DNA from: Olavius algarvensis spirochete endosymbiont
Lineage (GTDB): Bacteria; Spirochaetota; Spirochaetia; DSM-2461
Assembly: GCA_900608495.1 (NCBI GenBank)
Contig: UWYT01000278.1
Span: forward strand, 1-64,000
Length of the DNA: 64,000 nt
Reading direction: 5' to 3'
Part shown: positions 9,166-16,675 of the stretch, piece by piece
Layout: each line of letters starts with the position of its first letter
How positions within the stretch are numbered: position 1 is the first letter of the stretch
The notes under the pieces: model-generated
What the model was told of the DNA's origin: nothing
Databases searched by the model: none
Seen by the model: only the letters and a program-made list of their open reading frames with translations
Position numbers and translations under genes: made by a program

Positions 9166-10964
9166 ATCAAATCCGTTTCCGGAGGCACATTCTGGATATC
9201 CCAGATTCGTCTGTATAGATTGTCTCCCCGAATCAGTTCTTCGTGGGAGCCCTCATGACTGATACCGCCATTCTCGAGTATCAGAATGCGATCTACCTCT
9301 TTCAATGTGCTCACCTGATGCGTCACTATGAAGATGGTTGTATCGATAAAGCGTTTTCTGATTTCTGCCAGGATATTGGCACCTGTTTGAGTGTCGACAG
9401 CGCTAAAGCAATCATCAAGGATAATAACCCTGGGGAGTCGAATAAGGGTTCTTGCTATAGCAACTCTTTGCTTTTGTCCTCCAGAGAGTGTAACACCGCC
9501 CTCTCCAACCAGAGTTTCATAACCGTCCTCAAAATTCTCGATTACCTCCCCAAGATATGCGGCCTCCGTGGAGGTTTCAATTAGCCCATCCGCAATCTCG
9601 GGCGCGGCTAAGATTATGTTTTCCCTCAGGCTTCGGTTAAACAAGAAAGTCTCCTGCAGAGAAATACACACCTGGCTCCGCAAGCTCTCACTTCGCCAAC
9701 TGCCAGCATCAACACTGTCGATTAGAACCCGACCTTCGTTGGGCCTGTATAGGCGTGGAAGGAGATGAACCAGCGTACTCTTGCCGGAGCCGGTCGGTCC
9801 AAGTATGCCAACAATTTCCCCCGGCCCAACCTTGCAGTTTATGTTTCTCAATACCGGACGTTGGTTCTTGTACTGAAAACTGACGTTCCTGAATTCTATT
9901 TCTCCCCGTATTTTTCTCTGATAAGCACCAGTTTCCCGCTCAGGAGGGATGTCAAACACTTCCTGAATGCGTCTGAGAGATACCATTGCCTTGCCCATTT
10001 CAGTTAGAGTTCTACCCATTTCCCTAACGGGCCAGAGGAGGCGGCCCACATATGTGAAAAACACGATAGCAGTGCCCAAAGTTATTTTGCCACCAGCTGC
10101 CCACCAGCCGCCCACGGCCATGACGATGCCTATTTGAGAAAAGCACATTATTTCCGAAATCGACCAGTACCAGGCCAGAAGCTTAGTTAAATGAAAGGAT
10201 CTATCTCGATATTCGATGTTCTTCGTATCGAATCCTTCAATCTCATAATCCGCTCTTGCAAAAGCTCTAACTACTCTAATTCCATGAATATTTTTCTGGA
10301 GAGTTTCACTCAGGCGAGCCTCGGCTTCATCAGTCGCACTAAAGAGAATTTTAACCTTTGAGAAAAAGATATAGCCAAAAAGAAATAGAATAGGGAATAC
10401 TGCCATCGAGAAGAAAGTTAGCGGTTTATTCAGCGAAGCCATAAGCACCGCAGTTGTTATCACAAGAAATATGCCACTTCCCACTTCATTGGCCTGTGTC
10501 GATAGAAAATTCCTTATCGTATCGACGTCGCTGGTGCATCGCTGAATTAAATCGCCCGTGTTGGATTTTGTATGGTATTCGTAATCAAGATTCTGCAAAT
10601 GGTTGTAGAGACGTTCTCTTATTCTTTTGGATGTATCCTCGGCGACGATGGCCGACCACCGATATTGAAGATACATGAAAAATCCTGAAATAGCCATCAG
10701 TGCTATCGAAAACAGGGCTCCATACAGTATTAAATTTTGAGAGTTGAGCCTGTCAAACTGCGCGGCTAACCAGGGAGCTCCCGTCCATGTCTTTTTCCCG
10801 ATACCAACATCGATTACTATGCCGACAACCTGAGGTTGCAGCAGACCAAAAAACGAGGCTGCGGCTGCGGCGATGAATGTGGAGAAATAGAGTAGACGCC
10901 TACCCCTTAGATGTGTATTTAGCTGCCTAAGTCCGTTCATAACAGGGTGTTTGATTCTATTCAA
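9162..10964 (-). CDS. ABC exporter half-transporter, degenerate-site subunit of a heterodimer
   Basis: A 600-residue export-type half-transporter with an N-terminal membrane domain (about 25-330) and an ATPase domain with Walker A GPTGSGKST, signature LSGGQKQ and Walker B VIILDDCFSAVD. The residue after the Walker B Asp is Asp where hydrolysis-competent proteins have Glu, as in LmrC, BmrC or TM287-like subunits. It pairs with the gene downstream. The open frame starts at TTG 10964; an in-frame ATG at 10940 is an alternative, and neither has a clear ribosome binding site. The 210-base gap to the divergent flgF probably holds both promoters, but I could not assign one. Confidence 0.9.
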   Translation of the reverse strand: MNRIKHPVMNGLRQLNTHLRGRRLLYFSTFIAAAAASFFGLLQPQVVGIVIDVGIGKKTWTGAPWLAAQFDRLNSQNLILYGALFSIALMAISGFFMYLQYRWSAIVAEDTSKRIRERLYNHLQNLDYEYHTKSNTGDLIQRCTSDVDTIRNFLSTQANEVGSGIFLVITTAVLMASLNKPLTFFSMAVFPILFLFGYIFFSKVKILFSATDEAEARLSETLQKNIHGIRVVRAFARADYEIEGFDTKNIEYRDRSFHLTKLLAWYWSISEIMCFSQIGIVMAVGGWWAAGGKITLGTAIVFFTYVGRLLWPVREMGRTLTEMGKAMVSLRRIQEVFDIPPERETGAYQRKIRGEIEFRNVSFQYKNQRPVLRNINCKVGPGEIVGILGPTGSGKSTLVHLLPRLYRPNEGRVLIDSVDAGSWRSESLRSQVCISLQETFLFNRSLRENIILAAPEIADGLIETSTEAAYLGEVIENFEDGYETLVGEGGVTLSGGQKQRVAIARTLIRLPRVIILDDCFSAVDTQTGANILAEIRKRFIDTTIFIVTHQVSTLKEVDRILILENGGISHEGSHEELIRGDNLYRRIWDIQNVPPETDLI

Positions 10965-11175
10965 TAAGGCGTCAGCGTCTATTCGTCAATCACTTTGTGA
11001 AGAAAACTGACTAACGACGTTTTTTTCGGTTTTGTTCCGCCTGTCTGATAGACGAAAGAATGTGATTAATAATATCAAGAGTCGACATCTCTCTTTCATC
11101 TCATTATCAAGTTGGAAGAAGTAATTCCGATGATAAGGTGTAAGGTTCGTTGAATTAAACCTTGGGGATGTGCGG

Positions 11176-11982
11176 ATGATTAGAGGATTGTACACGGGTG
11201 CAAGTGGCATGCGTGCCCAGGAGCACCGTTTGAATGCATTATCAAACAACTTGGCTAATGTCGATTTGAATGGATACAAGCGAGATATCTCAGTTCATAA
11301 AGCATTTCCCGAACTTCTTATCCGACGTTTTGAGGACGATGGAGTGTTTCGGTTTCCCGCTGGAAGTGTGGATGTGGCGCCGCTTGTAGGAAAATTGGGT
11401 ACGGGTGTGGAATATAACGAATCCTATACCGTGTTTGAACAAGGTTCCTTGAAGGTTACCGAAAACACCTTCGATTTGGCGCTCGATGATGCGGGATTCT
11501 TTGTGATAGACACACCGCAGGGACTCCGTTATACACGCAATGGGTCGTTCTGGCTTGGTAAGGAACAGATTCTGGAAACCAAGGATGGTTTTCCGGTGTT
11601 CGGAGAGGGGGGTATTATCCGAATAAGTAAGGATGTTGTTTCGATTGACAAGCTGGGTAGGATTTGGGAGAAGGACGTGGGAGATGACGATGCCGAATTG
11701 GTCGACACTATTAGGGTTGTAGGCTTCCCACGGCGACGATACTTGCAGAAGCAGGGTACGAGCTTCTGGACCGATAATGAGAATTCCGGATTCGCCCGAA
11801 ACTTAGAGGGAGCGGACCGACCGGGTGTTTTGCAGGGCTTCCTTGAGAGCTCTAACGTGAATCCGGTAACTGAAATGGTGAATATGATTGAAGTTAACAG
11901 GGCCTATGAAGCGAATCAAAAGGTTGTTTTAACTCATGATTCTTTGCTGAATCGCTTGATAAGCCAGGCGGCACGATACTAG
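11176..11982 (+). CDS. flgF: Flagellar basal-body rod protein FlgF (FlhO-like)
   Basis: A rod protein of the periplasmic flagellum. The N-terminus MIRGLYTGASGM and the ALSNNLANVDLNGYK motif are the shared rod/hook signature, and the C-terminal helix SSNVNPVTEMVNMIEVNRAYEAN closes the family pattern. The ATG at 11176 has TTGGGGA seven bases upstream and fits the conserved N-terminus; an in-frame GTG six bases earlier does not. It is followed by flgG and a flgJ-like gene, the usual rod cluster. Length (268 residues) is normal for FlgF. Confidence 0.92.
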   Translation: MIRGLYTGASGMRAQEHRLNALSNNLANVDLNGYKRDISVHKAFPELLIRRFEDDGVFRFPAGSVDVAPLVGKLGTGVEYNESYTVFEQGSLKVTENTFDLALDDAGFFVIDTPQGLRYTRNGSFWLGKEQILETKDGFPVFGEGGIIRISKDVVSIDKLGRIWEKDVGDDDAELVDTIRVVGFPRRRYLQKQGTSFWTDNENSGFARNLEGADRPGVLQGFLESSNVNPVTEMVNMIEVNRAYEANQKVVLTHDSLLNRLISQAARY

Positions 11983-12060
11983 ACACTTTTGTGCTTTGCC
12001 ACGGTTGGAGTGTATGGCGAAGCTGGTGGGGAAAATCTTGCGATTTAGGAGTGACGCGAT

Positions 12061-12855
12061 ATGATGAGATCTTTATGGGTGGCTGCTACGGGGATGCATG
12101 GACAGCAGTTCAATATTGATACAATTTCTAACAATCTTTCCAATGTGAATACTACCGGCTACAAGCAGATACGCGCAGATTTTGAGGATTTGATTTATCA
12201 TAACGCTCGCATCGCTGGAACGCCTGCCACAGAACGTACTGTCACTCCCACTGGAATTCAGGTGGGTCATGGCGTTCGAGTTGGCGCCTCTCAGCGGATT
12301 TTTACACAGGGCTCATTGAGACAAACCGATGGTGTCGGTGATATGGCTATTGCCGGTGAGGGATTTTTTCGTGTGTTAAATATAGACGGCAGTATCGGAT
12401 ACACTAGGGACGGGTCGTTCAAGATTGACTCTAACGGCCAATTTGTCAACTCGAATGGTTATCGGTTGTTGCCAGAATTAATTCTACCGGAGAACTATTT
12501 GCCCGAAAGTTTAGCGGTGAATCAGCAGGGACGGGTTACTGTTAGAATCCCGGAACAGGAGGATCCCATCGCCGTGGGACAGATGATGCTTTTCCGCTTT
12601 GTTAACGCAGCCGGATTGGAAGCGATTGGAGAAAACCTTTTTGTAGAAACTGGAGCATCCGGGGATGCTGTTAGAGGGATGCCGGGTGTAGAGGGCATGG
12701 GCAAGCTTCATTACAAATTTCTTGAGATGTCGAATGTGTCGGTGGTTAAGGAGATGGTTGGAATGATTGTTGCCCAACGGGCCTATGAGCTTAATTCCAG
12801 GGCGATTCAAACTTCCGATTCAATGTTGGGCACCGCGAATGGATTGAAACGATAG
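12061..12855 (+). CDS. flgG: Flagellar basal-body distal rod protein FlgG
   Basis: A 264-residue distal rod protein. MRSLWVAATGM at the start, NIDTISNNLSNVNTTGYK, the FlgG-specific insert near residues 45-65, LRQTDGVGDMAIAGEGFF, and the C-terminal SNVSVVKEMVGMIVAQRAYE are all typical. TAGGAG lies nine bases before the first ATG. The rod continues the drive shaft towards the hook, inside the periplasm in spirochaetes. In Borrelia, flgA and flgI lie just downstream of flgG, but here they are absent and a flgJ-like gene follows directly. Confidence 0.95.
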   Translation: MMRSLWVAATGMHGQQFNIDTISNNLSNVNTTGYKQIRADFEDLIYHNARIAGTPATERTVTPTGIQVGHGVRVGASQRIFTQGSLRQTDGVGDMAIAGEGFFRVLNIDGSIGYTRDGSFKIDSNGQFVNSNGYRLLPELILPENYLPESLAVNQQGRVTVRIPEQEDPIAVGQMMLFRFVNAAGLEAIGENLFVETGASGDAVRGMPGVEGMGKLHYKFLEMSNVSVVKEMVGMIVAQRAYELNSRAIQTSDSMLGTANGLKR

Positions 12856-12866
12856 GAGGTTTCAGA

Positions 12867-13214
12867 ATGGATATCGGACTACTGCAGAGTGCGGGAGCAA
12901 TCTATGAAGAGAATAGAATGGCCGGTCGAATAACCAGTTTGAACCGTCGTTCGAATGTCGATAGCCAAGATGAACTTCGGGCGCTTAGTGGGGAGTTCGA
13001 AGCCTTATTTGTCGAAGTAGTGCTGGATTCAATGCGCGATACGCTCAACGATGACAGCTTGATTCCAAAAAATGCTGGTGAGAAGCTTTTCGAGGACAAG
13101 CTCTATGATGAGTATGCAGAAGCTGTAAGCAAAGTGGCTAATCTGGGTATTGCCGAGATGATATACAAGCAGCTTTCAAACTATATACCTCGCGGGAGTG
13201 TTGATATAGGCTAG
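12867..13214 (+). CDS. flgJ: Rod-binding protein, FlgJ N-terminal domain only
   Basis: A 115-residue protein matching the rod-capping half of FlgJ. The core ALSGEFEALFVEVVLDSMR and the C-terminal YAEAVSKVANLGIAEMIYKQL fit the rod-binding family. There is no muramidase domain, as is usual for short FlgJ forms; a separate hydrolase would be needed to open the peptidoglycan. TAGGAGG sits seven bases before the ATG, eleven bases after the flgG stop, so it is cotranscribed with flgFG. Confidence 0.85.
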   Translation: MDIGLLQSAGAIYEENRMAGRITSLNRRSNVDSQDELRALSGEFEALFVEVVLDSMRDTLNDDSLIPKNAGEKLFEDKLYDEYAEAVSKVANLGIAEMIYKQLSNYIPRGSVDIG

Positions 13215-13406
13215 TTAAAATGAGCTTCCCTGCTAGAATTCTATGGGCTTTGATACGAAGTAGTTAGTTGTGTGGCATTAATAGACTATTTGATGTTATA
13301 AAAAAGCATACAATACTTATCTTGAATATAAGCTGCCTATTGCCGTTTTGAATTTAATTTCTTTTGACATAAATAAATATTCTAATTCAAAGTAGAATCC
13401 GGATTT

Positions 13407-13423
13407 TGGCACGCAACTTGCTT
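13407..13423 (+). promoter_or_regulatory. Sigma-54 (RpoN) promoter upstream of the RpoS-like gene
   Basis: TGGCACG at 13407-13413, four bases, then TTGCT at 13418-13422 matches the -24/-12 consensus TGGCACGN4TTGCW at every position, with GG and GC correctly 12 bases apart. The expected RNA start is about 13433, two to five bases before the GTG/ATG of the downstream sigma gene. The region upstream (13215-13400) is AT-rich, as expected of an enhancer-binding region, but I could not identify the activator site. No other full match was found in the window. Confidence 0.85.
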
Positions 13424-13437
13424 CTATATCTGATGTG

Positions 13438-14283
13438 ATGGTAGATAAAGACAAGATGAGTGATGATTCAAACTTTGTGCCCAGCTCCTATTTCAGAGAA
13501 ATCGGTCGTTTTGCGCTGCTTAATCACGATCAGGAACTGGAATGCTCACGTCGTATCAAAAGGGGTGATGAGGAGGCTTTTACTACCCTTGTCAATGCGA
13601 ATCTTCGTTTAGTGGTAAGACTTGCAAGGCCCTTTGTCTGTTCCGAGTTGTGCCTTATGGATTTAATTCAGGAAGGTAATACCGGCCTGTTGAAAGCGGC
13701 TGAAAAATTCGATTATCGAAGGAATATCAGATTCAGCACTTATGCAGCCTATTGGATTAAACAGGCAATACGTCGCGCTTTGATTAGAAAAAAAGGAACA
13801 ATTAGGATTCCTCATCGGAAGCAGGCGAAACTGAGTCATATCCAGAAGTGCAGAGAAGATTTTTCACAGCAGTACTGCAGAAAACCTAGCGTAGAGGAAC
13901 TTTCCGTGCATGCGGATATGGATAAATCTGAGATTATTTCGCTCATTGATTTTACGTATTCTACTGTATCCCTGGATACTGCAGTTAGTAGCAGTAGTAA
14001 TACTCTGCTTGATATGCTAGAGGATGATTCGTATAATCCGGACAAAGCTCTGGATGACAAAGCTCTTAAGGAAGAAGCTATGCGTGTTCTGAATATGCTA
14101 AGAGAACGCGAACGCAAGATTCTAATATATCGATTCGCCATTAATCGTGCGAAGCGACTTTCCTTGAATTCGATTGGCAAAAGAATGGGGATTTCCTCCG
14201 AAACCGCTCGGCTGATTGAAATTAAAGCTTTGAAGAAATTAAGAAGAAAAGCCGCGCCGATTCGCGAACTGATGTATAACTAA
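13438..14283 (+). CDS. rpoS: RNA polymerase sigma factor, RpoS-like group 2 sigma-70 family
   Basis: About 281 residues with region 1.2 (SSYFREIGRFALLNHDQE), region 2 (NANLRLVVRLAR, LIQEGNTGLLKAAEKFDY, RFSTYAAYWIKQAIRRAL), region 3 (RKPSVEELS) and region 4 (LSLNSIGKRMGISSETARLIE). Region 4.2 is less canonical than in RpoD. It follows flgF-flgG-flgJ and precedes tsaD, the same place as rpoS in Borrelia burgdorferi as I recall it, and lies behind a perfect sigma-54 promoter. Start is uncertain: GTG 13435, ATG 13438 (both almost leaderless from that promoter) or ATG 13456. The name rests on position and promoter more than on sequence; it could be another group 2 sigma. Confidence 0.8.
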   Translation: MVDKDKMSDDSNFVPSSYFREIGRFALLNHDQELECSRRIKRGDEEAFTTLVNANLRLVVRLARPFVCSELCLMDLIQEGNTGLLKAAEKFDYRRNIRFSTYAAYWIKQAIRRALIRKKGTIRIPHRKQAKLSHIQKCREDFSQQYCRKPSVEELSVHADMDKSEIISLIDFTYSTVSLDTAVSSSSNTLLDMLEDDSYNPDKALDDKALKEEAMRVLNMLRERERKILIYRFAINRAKRLSLNSIGKRMGISSETARLIEIKALKKLRRKAAPIRELMYN

Positions 14284-14480
14284 GGAAGCTGTCCAAGTCC
14301 GATGAGCTGGTACCGAGAATTTCTTCATGCCCTTCAGAGCTCACTATTAGTCAGACTTTCGAACTTGCCGAATCTGCCCGGAAGTTGCTCTGCTTTTTTC
14401 GGGAAGAATCCTTCCAGTTTTTATACACACTTTGCTAAGCTTCTGAATTTGGCCTTTCCCACTCCCTTAGTGACAATCCG

Positions 14481-15491
14481 ATGAATATACTTGGCATTGA
14501 AACAAGTTGCGATGAGTGTTCGGTAGCGGTTGTCGCTGAAGGCAAAACCATACTGTCAAACATTGTTGCGAGTCAGGTGGAACGACATGCGCCGTGGAAT
14601 GGCGTTGTTCCAGAGATAGCTTCAAGATTACATGTTGAGTGGATTGACGAGGTGACCTCTCAAGCGCTTAAAGCTTCAGGCCTGTCTCTTGAAACAGGAA
14701 TAAATGGCATTGCCGTTACATACAGACCGGGACTTATTGGCTCTCTGCTAGTGGGACTTTCCTATGCCAAGGGTTTGGCCTGGGCTGCGGATAAGTCCTG
14801 GATAGGAGTAGACCACATCATGGCACATCTGTATGCGGCGCATCTGGAAAATGAAATTGCTTATCCCCATTTGGGTTTAATAGTTTCAGGGGGACATACA
14901 ATACTGTGCAGAGTGGAATCGCTAGACGAAGTAAGCATTTTAGGCGCAACTATCGATGATGCCTGTGGCGAAGCCTTCGACAAGGTGGCGAAACATTATG
15001 AAATGGGATATCCCGGCGGAGTCAAACTAGATGCTTTGGCAGAAAATGGCGATTCTGGTGCCTTTAATTTTCCCCAGCCCAGATTGGGCACACGTCGATA
15101 CGATTTTTCATACTCTGGATTGAAAACCGCCGCCATCAACCAGCTTGAAAAATTCCGCACTAAAAGAACGGAAGCAAGTTCGACGAATATAGCGGCCTCT
15201 TTTCGCAAAGCGGCAATCGACATGCTGATAAGCAGACTTAAATTGGCTGCAAAGGATACTGGCATAAATCGCGTAGTCTTCGGAGGCGGCGTTTCGGCTA
15301 ATCGCTATCTTCGCCGCGTTGTTGATGAGGATTCTTCGCTTGAGGGATATTTCCCATCCTTAGATCTTTGCGTTGACAATGGAGCGATGATAGCTGGGCT
15401 TGGATACCACTTGCTCCTTAAAGGGAAGCGATCGCCCCTTAATCTAAATGCTCAGGCTCGGGTCTCTAAATTCAAATGCCCCTATCCATAA
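14481..15491 (+). CDS. tsaD: tRNA N6-adenosine threonylcarbamoyltransferase TsaD
   Basis: A 336-residue protein of the Kae1/TsaD family that transfers threonylcarbamoyl to A37 of ANN-decoding tRNAs together with TsaB, TsaC and TsaE. The start MNILGIETSCDE, the metal-binding HIMAHLYAAHL (HxxxH, near residues 112-116), the LIVSGGHT nucleotide loop, the FDKVAK segment and the C-terminal GGGVSANRYLR are all present. Length is normal. The 197-base gap after the sigma gene has no gene. No clear promoter was found before it. Confidence 0.95.
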   Translation: MNILGIETSCDECSVAVVAEGKTILSNIVASQVERHAPWNGVVPEIASRLHVEWIDEVTSQALKASGLSLETGINGIAVTYRPGLIGSLLVGLSYAKGLAWAADKSWIGVDHIMAHLYAAHLENEIAYPHLGLIVSGGHTILCRVESLDEVSILGATIDDACGEAFDKVAKHYEMGYPGGVKLDALAENGDSGAFNFPQPRLGTRRYDFSYSGLKTAAINQLEKFRTKRTEASSTNIAASFRKAAIDMLISRLKLAAKDTGINRVVFGGGVSANRYLRRVVDEDSSLEGYFPSLDLCVDNGAMIAGLGYHLLLKGKRSPLNLNAQARVSKFKCPYP

Positions 15492-15599
15492 GCTACATCT
15501 CCTGGTGAGCCTGTCGGTGCGAGAACCGGCCCATAAGATTTAGAATGGAACTTACAATCAGCTTAATCTCAGTTGCTGCCGAATCCGTCGGAATCCTTA

Positions 15600-15660
15600 T
15601 TGACTGCCCTTCTTCTTACAGGCATATTGTGCGAGTTTGGTTGTTATGAAAGGCAGTCAA
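15600..15660 (+). promoter_or_regulatory. apt promoter flanked by a perfect inverted repeat
   Basis: TTGACT (15600-15605) and CATATT (15623-15628) with a 17-base spacer form a plausible sigma-70 promoter for apt. The -35 box is part of TTGACTGCC (15600-15608), whose exact reverse complement GGCAGTCAA lies at 15652-15660, just before the ribosome binding site. With an RNA start near 15635 only the right arm is transcribed, so the dyad looks like a DNA operator, for example for a purine-responsive repressor acting by looping. Confidence 0.5.
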
Positions 15661-15671
15661 AGGAGATAACT

Positions 15672-16211
15672 ATGGAATCCGAGTTTGATCTTGATAAGGT
15701 GATTCGTAAAATCCCGAACTATCCCAAAGGAGGGATACTGTTCTTTGATATCACAAGTATACTGACAAATCCTCAAGCCTTCAGTTACTGCATAGACAGA
15801 ATGGTGGAGATATATAAGGGCACAGACGTTGCTGCAGTTGCCGGGATTGAATCCCGCGGATTCCTCTTTTCTGCACCACTCGCGGATAGACTTGATATAC
15901 CTTTGATTCTCGTTCGCAAGGCCGGCAAACTGCCCGGAGACACTTGGAGACAGGATTATCAATTGGAATATGGTATGGAAGCGGTTGAGATTCATAAATC
16001 CGATATTCCGCGAGACAAGGAAGTGCTGTTAATTGACGATCTTATTGCAACGGGCGGCACGTTGAGCGCGGCGAAAACCATTCTTGAAAAAGGTGGTGCC
16101 ACGGTAAAAAACGTATTCGGTGTTATTGGGTTGACTTTCCTAAGCTTTCAGAAAAAGCTCCAGGGAGTGAAAGTTACGACACTGATTAGCTATAGCGACG
16201 AAAGCTTGTAG
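15672..16211 (+). CDS. apt: Adenine phosphoribosyltransferase
   Basis: A 179-residue purine-salvage enzyme that converts adenine and PRPP to AMP in the cytoplasm. The start region KIPNYPKGGILFFDIT is the adenine-site loop of Apt (usually FPxxGIxFxDIT), IESRGFLF follows, and VLLIDDLIATGGT is the PRPP-binding motif. The start was set at ATG 15672, behind AAAGGAG; the open frame extends 33 codons upstream but that part has no family match and crosses the promoter. In Borrelia apt lies in the same region. Confidence 0.93.
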   Translation: MESEFDLDKVIRKIPNYPKGGILFFDITSILTNPQAFSYCIDRMVEIYKGTDVAAVAGIESRGFLFSAPLADRLDIPLILVRKAGKLPGDTWRQDYQLEYGMEAVEIHKSDIPRDKEVLLIDDLIATGGTLSAAKTILEKGGATVKNVFGVIGLTFLSFQKKLQGVKVTTLISYSDESL

Positions 16212-16253
16212 TCTGAAACAGGTTTCAAAGTGTATCGATGATAATGCGAGAAC

Positions 16254-16283
16254 TTGACTAGCCTCTTTCTCTTGAGATAGATT
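16254..16283 (+). promoter_or_regulatory. Promoter of the tRNA-Gln/tRNA-Glu pair
   Basis: TTGACT (16254-16259), an 18-base spacer and TAGATT (16278-16283) lie 17 bases before tRNA-Gln. The predicted RNA start is near 16290, leaving a short 5' leader for RNase P. Confidence 0.45.
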
Positions 16284-16300
16284 GCTCTCGAAATAGACGG

Positions 16301-16372
16301 TTCCCGGTAGTGTAATTGGTAACACTGCAGATTCTGGTTCTGCCTTTGGGGGTTCGAGTCCTCCCCGGGAAG
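16301..16372 (+). tRNA. tRNA-Gln (anticodon CUG)
   Basis: The acceptor stem TTCCCGG (16301-16307) pairs with CCGGGAA (16365-16371), and the anticodon stem GCAGA/TCTGC encloses the loop TTCTGGT with anticodon CTG. The T-arm with TTCGAGT is intact and the discriminator base is G. No CCA is encoded. U1-A72 is typical for glutamine tRNA. Confidence 0.93.
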
Positions 16373-16390
16373 TCTGAATCGATATAACAG

Positions 16391-16462
16391 GGTCCCTTCG
16401 TCTAACGGTTAGGACCGGAGATTCTCATTCTTCAAATAGGGGTTCGATTCCCCTAGGGACTA
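16391..16462 (+). tRNA. tRNA-Glu (anticodon CUC)
   Basis: The acceptor stem GGTCCCT pairs with AGGGACT (one G-U pair), the D-arm is GTCT/GGAC, the anticodon stem GGAGA/TCTTC carries loop TTCTCAT with anticodon CTC, and the T-arm is AGGGG/CCCCT. No CCA is encoded. It follows tRNA-Gln after 18 bases and is probably on the same transcript. Confidence 0.93.
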
Positions 16463-16675
16463 TACTTCATTCAATTGGTTCGTCTATTCGAGTGAAGCGC
16501 CTATCTTAAACGCTTATAGGTTTGCTGACGGTTATCATGCTCAGTGTCTCTCATATTGTTTTTTTCTGTCGCGTGCATGAAATTTGCCGAATTAGAATGC
16601 CTAACGCCATATTTTTCCGAGAGTTTTGTATTAGTTAGAAGCTTCGACAGGGACAACAGTGCTATCCTATAACCT

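Noticed and set aside
14302-14484. 60-codon open frame between the sigma gene and tsaD
   Set aside because: No ribosome binding site, low-complexity composition, and no family resemblance; it ends inside the tsaD start.
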